From NCBI RefSeq assembly GCF_018842675.1, contig NZ_JAGTWO010000002.1, positions 186,001 to 250,000 on the forward strand: DNA of 64,000 bases, in the 5' to 3' direction. Below the pieces are notes generated by a model. That model searched no databases and was not told the origin of the DNA. It worked only from the letters and a program-made list of their open reading frames with translations. Position numbers and translations under genes: made by a program. Positions 59,887 through 64,000 of this stretch are shown piece after piece; within the stretch, counting starts at the first letter, position 1, and every line of letters begins with the position of its first letter. This DNA is from Candidatus Pantoea bituminis (GTDB taxonomy: Bacteria > Pseudomonadota > Gammaproteobacteria > Enterobacterales > Enterobacteriaceae).

Positions 59887-61107
59887 TTAAATGAAAGAAT
59901 GACGTTGAGGAAACTCATCATTGAGCCAGTAGCTGCCAACAATTTTATACTTCCAGCGAATCGGATCATGAAGAGTATGCGTACGGGCATTGCGCCAGTG
60001 GCGATCCAGACCATGTTGGCTGAGTGTCGAACCCGTGCCGGCCAGCTCAAATAGTTTTTGTGAAGCATCCAGTGCGATTTGCATCGTCAGAATACGGGCT
60101 TCTCCAACCGTAACTGAGACTTCGGCGGACACCTCAGCCGAAACGCTGCTGTCTTTAAACCTATCCAATGTGCAGGCTGCTTTTCTCAATAACCCGAGGG
60201 CAGCTTTTTGTTTTACAGAGAGCAAGCCGATAGCCGCCACAATATAGGGGTCGTCTGCCGCCGCTTCCTTGCCGCTGTCTATCCATGGGCGCGATTTTGT
60301 TTTAACAAATTCCATCGTATCGCTGAGTGCAGCAGAGGCAATTCCAGCGTCTATCGCCGCATGCAGTAGTTGTACATAAGCGCCCTGTAATGAAAGCTGA
60401 TTGTCATACAGTTTATGCGCAGGCAGGATCTGCATCTCATTAACCGATACCTGGTCAAATACTATGCTTCCACTGCCAGTAGTACGCTGCCCAAAACCGC
60501 TCCAGTCGTTGTGCAATGTCACGCCAATGCCATTAGTGGGCACTAAAACTCGTGTCAGTTGGCTATTATCATCAAGCGCCAACACCTGTAGCCACTGCGA
60601 AAACTGAGATCCGGCACAATAAAATTTGGTGCCATTGAGGATAAATCGGCTCTCATGTCGGTTAAGGGTTGTCTTGATATCACGAGCATGTTTAGTGTTA
60701 CGTTCCGATGACGCACTGCCAAATCTCTCTCCTGCCAGAATGCGTTTAAAGTAGAGGCGTTTTTGTGCGTCCGATCCCAGGGTTTTAAGGCTGTTTATTG
60801 CTTCAAAATGCGTTAATGGAATTTGACCGATAGAGGGATCTGCTTCTGAAATTACACGGATAATCTCGACAAGCGTAGTGAGGGAAATATCGGCACCGCC
60901 GTAGGCGACTGGCAAAGTACAGCCTAAGAGACCAGAAGAAGCAAAACGCTCCATCTCATTTTCAGGCGGCGTTCTCTTCTCATCGCGCTCAGCCGCATCC
61001 TTTTCATAATATTCAGCCAGTGTTTTGGCTACCAACAACGCCTCGTTATCATTTTTTATTAATCTGGTCGAATTTTCCTGATCGACTGGGTATTGATTCT
61101 TTAACAT
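59887..61107 (-). CDS. SfnB-family flavin oxidoreductase (acyl-CoA dehydrogenase-like), copy 2
   Basis: Paralogue of the downstream gene, 406 residues. Shared features: FASSGLLGCTLPVAYGGADISLTTLVEI, DPSIGQIPLTHFEAI, LNGTKFYCAGSQFSQW, GFGQRTTGSGS and RHWRNARTHTLHDPIRWKY. ATG 61107 is chosen; the longer frame to 61251 adds an atypical tail that overlaps the SDR gene. The pair are diverged tandem duplicates, suggesting two subunits or two related substrates. Thirteen bases follow the SDR stop. Confidence 0.87.
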   Translation of the reverse strand: MLKNQYPVDQENSTRLIKNDNEALLVAKTLAEYYEKDAAERDEKRTPPENEMERFASSGLLGCTLPVAYGGADISLTTLVEIIRVISEADPSIGQIPLTHFEAINSLKTLGSDAQKRLYFKRILAGERFGSASSERNTKHARDIKTTLNRHESRFILNGTKFYCAGSQFSQWLQVLALDDNSQLTRVLVPTNGIGVTLHNDWSGFGQRTTGSGSIVFDQVSVNEMQILPAHKLYDNQLSLQGAYVQLLHAAIDAGIASAALSDTMEFVKTKSRPWIDSGKEAAADDPYIVAAIGLLSVKQKAALGLLRKAACTLDRFKDSSVSAEVSAEVSVTVGEARILTMQIALDASQKLFELAGTGSTLSQHGLDRHWRNARTHTLHDPIRWKYKIVGSYWLNDEFPQRHSFI

Positions 61108-61120
61108 ATTAAGCCTGCCT

Positions 61121-61872
61121 TTACGCTTTTTCTCTGTGAATATTAAGTGCTGAGAAGGATTGCTTGACCGGCATGATTTCAATTGAATTGACATTGACAT
61201 GTTCAGGCAAAGTCGCAATCCAATAGACTGTCTCAGCAATATCTTCCGCACTCAGCGCTTTAACATTCTCATAGCGTTTCCTCGCTGCCTGTTCATCGCC
61301 ATTCAGGCGTACGGTGGTAAATTCTGTACCACCAATTAATCCTGGCTCAACATTCGTAACCCGGATATCTGTACCAATTAGATCTGCGCGCAAGTTCTGG
61401 CTAAACTGTTTAACAAAAGCTTTAGATGCCCCATATACATTTCCCCGGGATAAGGATATTTACCAGCGACGGAACCGATATTAATGATATGCCCGAAATT
61501 CGACTTTATCATTTTTGGCAAAATAGCATGCGTAAGCAAAGCGAGTCCTGTGATGTTAGTATCTATCATCTTTTTCCAGTTTTCGGTATTGGAACATTGT
61601 GCAGTTTCCACCCCCAATGCCAGACCTGCATTATTCACAAGCACGCTAATATCGGAAAAATCATCCGGGATCGCTTTCAGGAAATTTGTATATGAATTGA
61701 TATTGGAAATGTTATGCTGTAATGGAAAGAAACTCTCTCCAAGCTCATCTTTAATAATACCCAGACGCTCTTTTCGTCTCCCTGTACCGATGACTGCCCT
61801 TCCTTCAGCAATAAATCTTTTAGCAATAGCAAGACCAATACCTGAAGTAACACCGGTTATTAATACTGTCAT
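61121..61872 (-). pseudogene. YdfG-like short-chain dehydrogenase, second copy (frameshifted as given)
   Basis: SDR of about 250 residues, paralogue of 34592-35340. Nucleotide motif TGVTSGIG, NNAG, catalytic Ser in INIGSVAGKYPY and, after the break, NVYGASKAFVKQFSQNLRADL with the YxxxK pair. A base is missing in the C run 61443-61446: PGEMYMGH should read PGGNVYGAS. First gene of the SDR-SfnB-SfnB operon. Pairing of a reductase with flavin monooxygenases points to oxidation and reduction of one organic compound (inference). Confidence 0.86.
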
Positions 61873-62182
61873 AATGCCTCCTGTTGAAATATCCGCATTC
61901 TGGTTGAACAGTAGTTACAATCCACTTGAGAGATAATCAACCTATATTTCCACAGAAGAAACCTAACTGAAATGAAGCGGATTTTGCGGTGATAATTCGG
62001 TTTTTATTGTTTTTAGTTATTAGCAGGCGGATTCTGGTTATAAAAAGGGCAGCCTACATGCGAATAATAAAATTAGTTATGCGCAATATGTCATATGCAT
62101 TTATTAATGATAAAAAATACTTTAGGCGTAATGAGCAAGCCCAATACCTTGTCGGGAATTAATTACACCGCAGGAAGTTGAA
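61873..62182. other. Divergent intergenic region before the ABC transporter
   Basis: No gene seen. AT-rich 310-base spacer between the minus-strand SDR/SfnB operon and the plus-strand ABC transporter, so it must carry both promoters. No clear operator was found. Confidence 0.45.
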
Positions 62183-63781
62183 ATGACATCGTTTAATAAA
62201 AAGAATTTGGTCACTGCTATCATTACAATAAGCTCTGTGACATTTATCCTTTCGACACATGCTGCAACACCAGCGGATACTCTTGTAGTGGCAAAAAACT
62301 TGGAGGATGTCATCTCGCTGGATCCCGCTGAGGCGTATGAAAACACCACCGGCGAAATCATTAACAACAGCTATTCAAGGCTAGTACATCGCGATAAGCA
62401 TGACGCGACCAAAATCGTTGGCGACGTGGCACAGAGTTGGGATGTTTCCAGCGATGGCAAGACATACACATTTACGCTTAACCCAGCCGAGAAGTTTCCG
62501 TCCGGTCGGGCCATCGCCGCAGAGGATGTTGTTTACTCTTTACAGCGGGTGATCTTGCTAAATAAAACCCCTGCCTTCCTGCTGCGAAATTTCGGCTGGA
62601 ATAAAGACAATGTAAACAGCAATGTTCAGGCAATTAAAGGTAAAGTCATCATTCATATACAGGATGCAATCGCACCGCAATTGGTGTTGCAGATTCTGGC
62701 AACATCAGTAACTTCAGTTGTAGATGAGAAGCTATTACAGCAGCACTCTAAAGATAACGATTATGGAAATGGGTGGTTACGCACTGCCTGGGCGGGTTCT
62801 GGCCCCTTCTCTATCCAGACATGGCAACCCAAGCAAGCCATCGTTCTGGAGAAAAACAGTGCCTATTATGGTGAGCAGGCAAAAATTTCACGCGTGATTT
62901 TCCGCCACGTACCTGACAGCAGTACTCAGACGCTTTTACTTACAAAAGGAGACGTAGATTTAGCTTACAACCTTCAACCAGACCAGTTAGCTGATTTAAT
63001 CAAAGACAAACAATTTAAAACTGTCGACTCGCTGAAATTGACACAGATCTACATTCCACTCAACCAGAAGGTCGAACCGCTTAAAAGCGACAAAGTACGT
63101 GAAGCACTGAAATATCTCATCGATTATCAGGGGATCAAGAATAATCTGTTAAAAGGCCAGTGGGTTATACATCAGTCTTTTTACGGTATTGGACAGCCCG
63201 GCGTACTGACCGACAATCCCTACCATCTTGACGTAGCCAAAGCTAAACAGCTGCTTGATGAGGCTGGATATAAACAAGGCTTCGAGCTCAAAATGGATGT
63301 AGAGAATACTTCACCTTACCCGGATATAGCTCAATCAATTCAGTCTACCTTTGCACTGGCAGGTGTAAGGCTTAAACTGGTCACCTCCGACCGCCGGCAA
63401 ATTGTCACTGAATATCGAGATCGTAAACATCAGACCATTTTATGGCATGCCTCCGTAGACTATAACGATCCCAATGCATCCGCAGCTGATTACGCCTACA
63501 ACACGGATAACAGTTTGCACTCAACAAACCGTAACCGGGCCTGGCGTAGCAGCTGGATAGACCACAACATCAATAAACTTACCGATCTCGCTCTTCATGA
63601 AAAAGATCCTCAAAAACGCCTCTCTGATTATCAGACGCTACAGCGCGATATGTGGAAGGTTTCACCTTATATATTTCTGTTCCAGCAGAAAGAACGTCTT
63701 GCCATTAATGGCCATGTTCAAGACCTGGTCACCGGGCCAAATTACGACGCAACACTCTATAACTACGTCGTAAAACGTTGA
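62183..63781 (+). CDS. ABC transporter substrate-binding protein (family 5, peptide/opine/organosulfur type)
   Basis: Periplasmic binding protein of 532 residues (SBP family 5, DppA/OppA-like). Signal peptide of about 27 residues (NLVTAIITISSVTFILSTHA). Family motifs: LDPAEAYENTTGEIINNSYSRLVHRD, VAQSWDVSSDGKTYTFTLNP, VVYSLQRV and SGPFSIQTWQPKQAIVLEKN. AGGAAG precedes ATG 62183. Permease gene follows after 14 bases. The divergent SfnB operon suggests the ligand may be a compound these enzymes oxidise rather than a peptide (inference). Confidence 0.92.
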   Translation: MTSFNKKNLVTAIITISSVTFILSTHAATPADTLVVAKNLEDVISLDPAEAYENTTGEIINNSYSRLVHRDKHDATKIVGDVAQSWDVSSDGKTYTFTLNPAEKFPSGRAIAAEDVVYSLQRVILLNKTPAFLLRNFGWNKDNVNSNVQAIKGKVIIHIQDAIAPQLVLQILATSVTSVVDEKLLQQHSKDNDYGNGWLRTAWAGSGPFSIQTWQPKQAIVLEKNSAYYGEQAKISRVIFRHVPDSSTQTLLLTKGDVDLAYNLQPDQLADLIKDKQFKTVDSLKLTQIYIPLNQKVEPLKSDKVREALKYLIDYQGIKNNLLKGQWVIHQSFYGIGQPGVLTDNPYHLDVAKAKQLLDEAGYKQGFELKMDVENTSPYPDIAQSIQSTFALAGVRLKLVTSDRRQIVTEYRDRKHQTILWHASVDYNDPNASAADYAYNTDNSLHSTNRNRAWRSSWIDHNINKLTDLALHEKDPQKRLSDYQTLQRDMWKVSPYIFLFQQKERLAINGHVQDLVTGPNYDATLYNYVVKR

Positions 63782-63795
63782 GGAAGGCCGAACTG

Positions 63796-64000
63796 ATGCG
63801 TGTGATCAAAAGACTGAGCAACAACATGGCTGTGTTTATAACTACCGTTATTGGCCTGCTGTGTTTCACCTTTCTGATAGGCAAGTTACTGCCTATCGAT
63901 CCTGTATTGGCGATTGTCGGTGAACATGCCACTGCGGATGTGTATGCGCAGGAAAAGGAAAAGCTGGGCCTGAACAATCCCATTCCAGTTCAATTTCTGG
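63796..64000 (+). CDS. ABC transporter permease, DppB/OppB type (partial)
   Basis: First 68 codons of an inner-membrane permease: MRVIKRLSNNMAVFITTVIG, a first membrane helix TVIGLLCFTFLIGKLLPIDPVL, then the GLNNPIP stretch typical of DppB-type permeases (LGLDQPLPVQ). GGAAGG precedes the ATG. The gene runs past the window edge. Confidence 0.88.
   Translation, partial: MRVIKRLSNNMAVFITTVIGLLCFTFLIGKLLPIDPVLAIVGEHATADVYAQEKEKLGLNNPIPVQFL

Noticed and set aside
34910..61446. Programmed frameshifting or phase variation as the reason for the broken frames
   Set aside because: The breaks occur in enzymes, regulators, transporters and parA alike, at runs of only 3-7 bases and nearly always as losses; undercalled homopolymers explain this more simply.

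Overview
The window looks like part of a large plasmid from a plant-associated enterobacterium, most likely Pantoea or a close Erwiniaceae relative (inference). The evidence is a P1/RepFIB-type replicon (repA between two groups of iterons, parA-parB beside it), gene content rich in sugar-acid oxidation and catabolism, and typical gammaproteobacterial protein families. Nearly all of the sequence is accessory and metabolic. No rRNA, tRNA or CRISPR array was seen.

Layout. 1-3408: membrane-bound gluconate dehydrogenase operon 1 (small subunit, FAD/GMC subunit, cytochrome c), with a divergent LacI-type regulator (3809-4828). 4829-9950: plasmid maintenance, with a parS-like site, parB, parA, tandem 8-bp repeats, 14 iterons, repA, six more phased iterons and a five-GATC cluster. 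10255-10750: an eroded IS3-type remnant. 11188-16593: RNA-repair locus (rtcB, an rlaP-type nucleotidyltransferase and an unknown protein) with a sigma-54 promoter and the divergent activator gene rtcR. 17140-19186: MFS transporter plus cyclase-family hydrolase. 19729-21045: an IS110/IS1111-type element. 22069-24495: a second, apparently plasmid-borne bamA. 25478-30189: a tartrate-utilisation cluster resembling ttuABCD. 30749-34547: gluconate dehydrogenase-type operon 2. 34592-44758: a region around a PadR regulator, with three near-identical operator/promoter sites in front of a cupin/ABM/PEBP/tautomerase/SDR operon, a transporter/aldo-keto reductase operon and a PQQ glucose/quinate-type dehydrogenase. 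45217-46410: a degenerate IS3 element. 46597-53807: a GntR-controlled four-carbon sugar-acid cluster with matching palindromic operators. 53983-58520: DeoR, dicarboxylate symporter, Ldh2-type dehydrogenase and LysR. 58648-64000: SDR plus two tandem SfnB-like flavin enzymes, and the start of a peptide-type ABC transporter operon.

How the genes work together (inference). The PQQ dehydrogenase and the two three-subunit dehydrogenases would oxidise aldoses and aldonates in the periplasm and feed the respiratory chain, while the tartrate, tetronate and dicarboxylate clusters take up and break down small hydroxy acids common in plant tissue.

Sequence quality. At least 16 otherwise intact genes are broken by 20 single-base losses, almost all inside homopolymer runs. 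Putting back one base restores a full-length family member each time, so most of these 'pseudogenes' are probably sequencing or assembly errors. They are labelled pseudogene only because the frame is broken as given; the spans are for the reconstructed genes.
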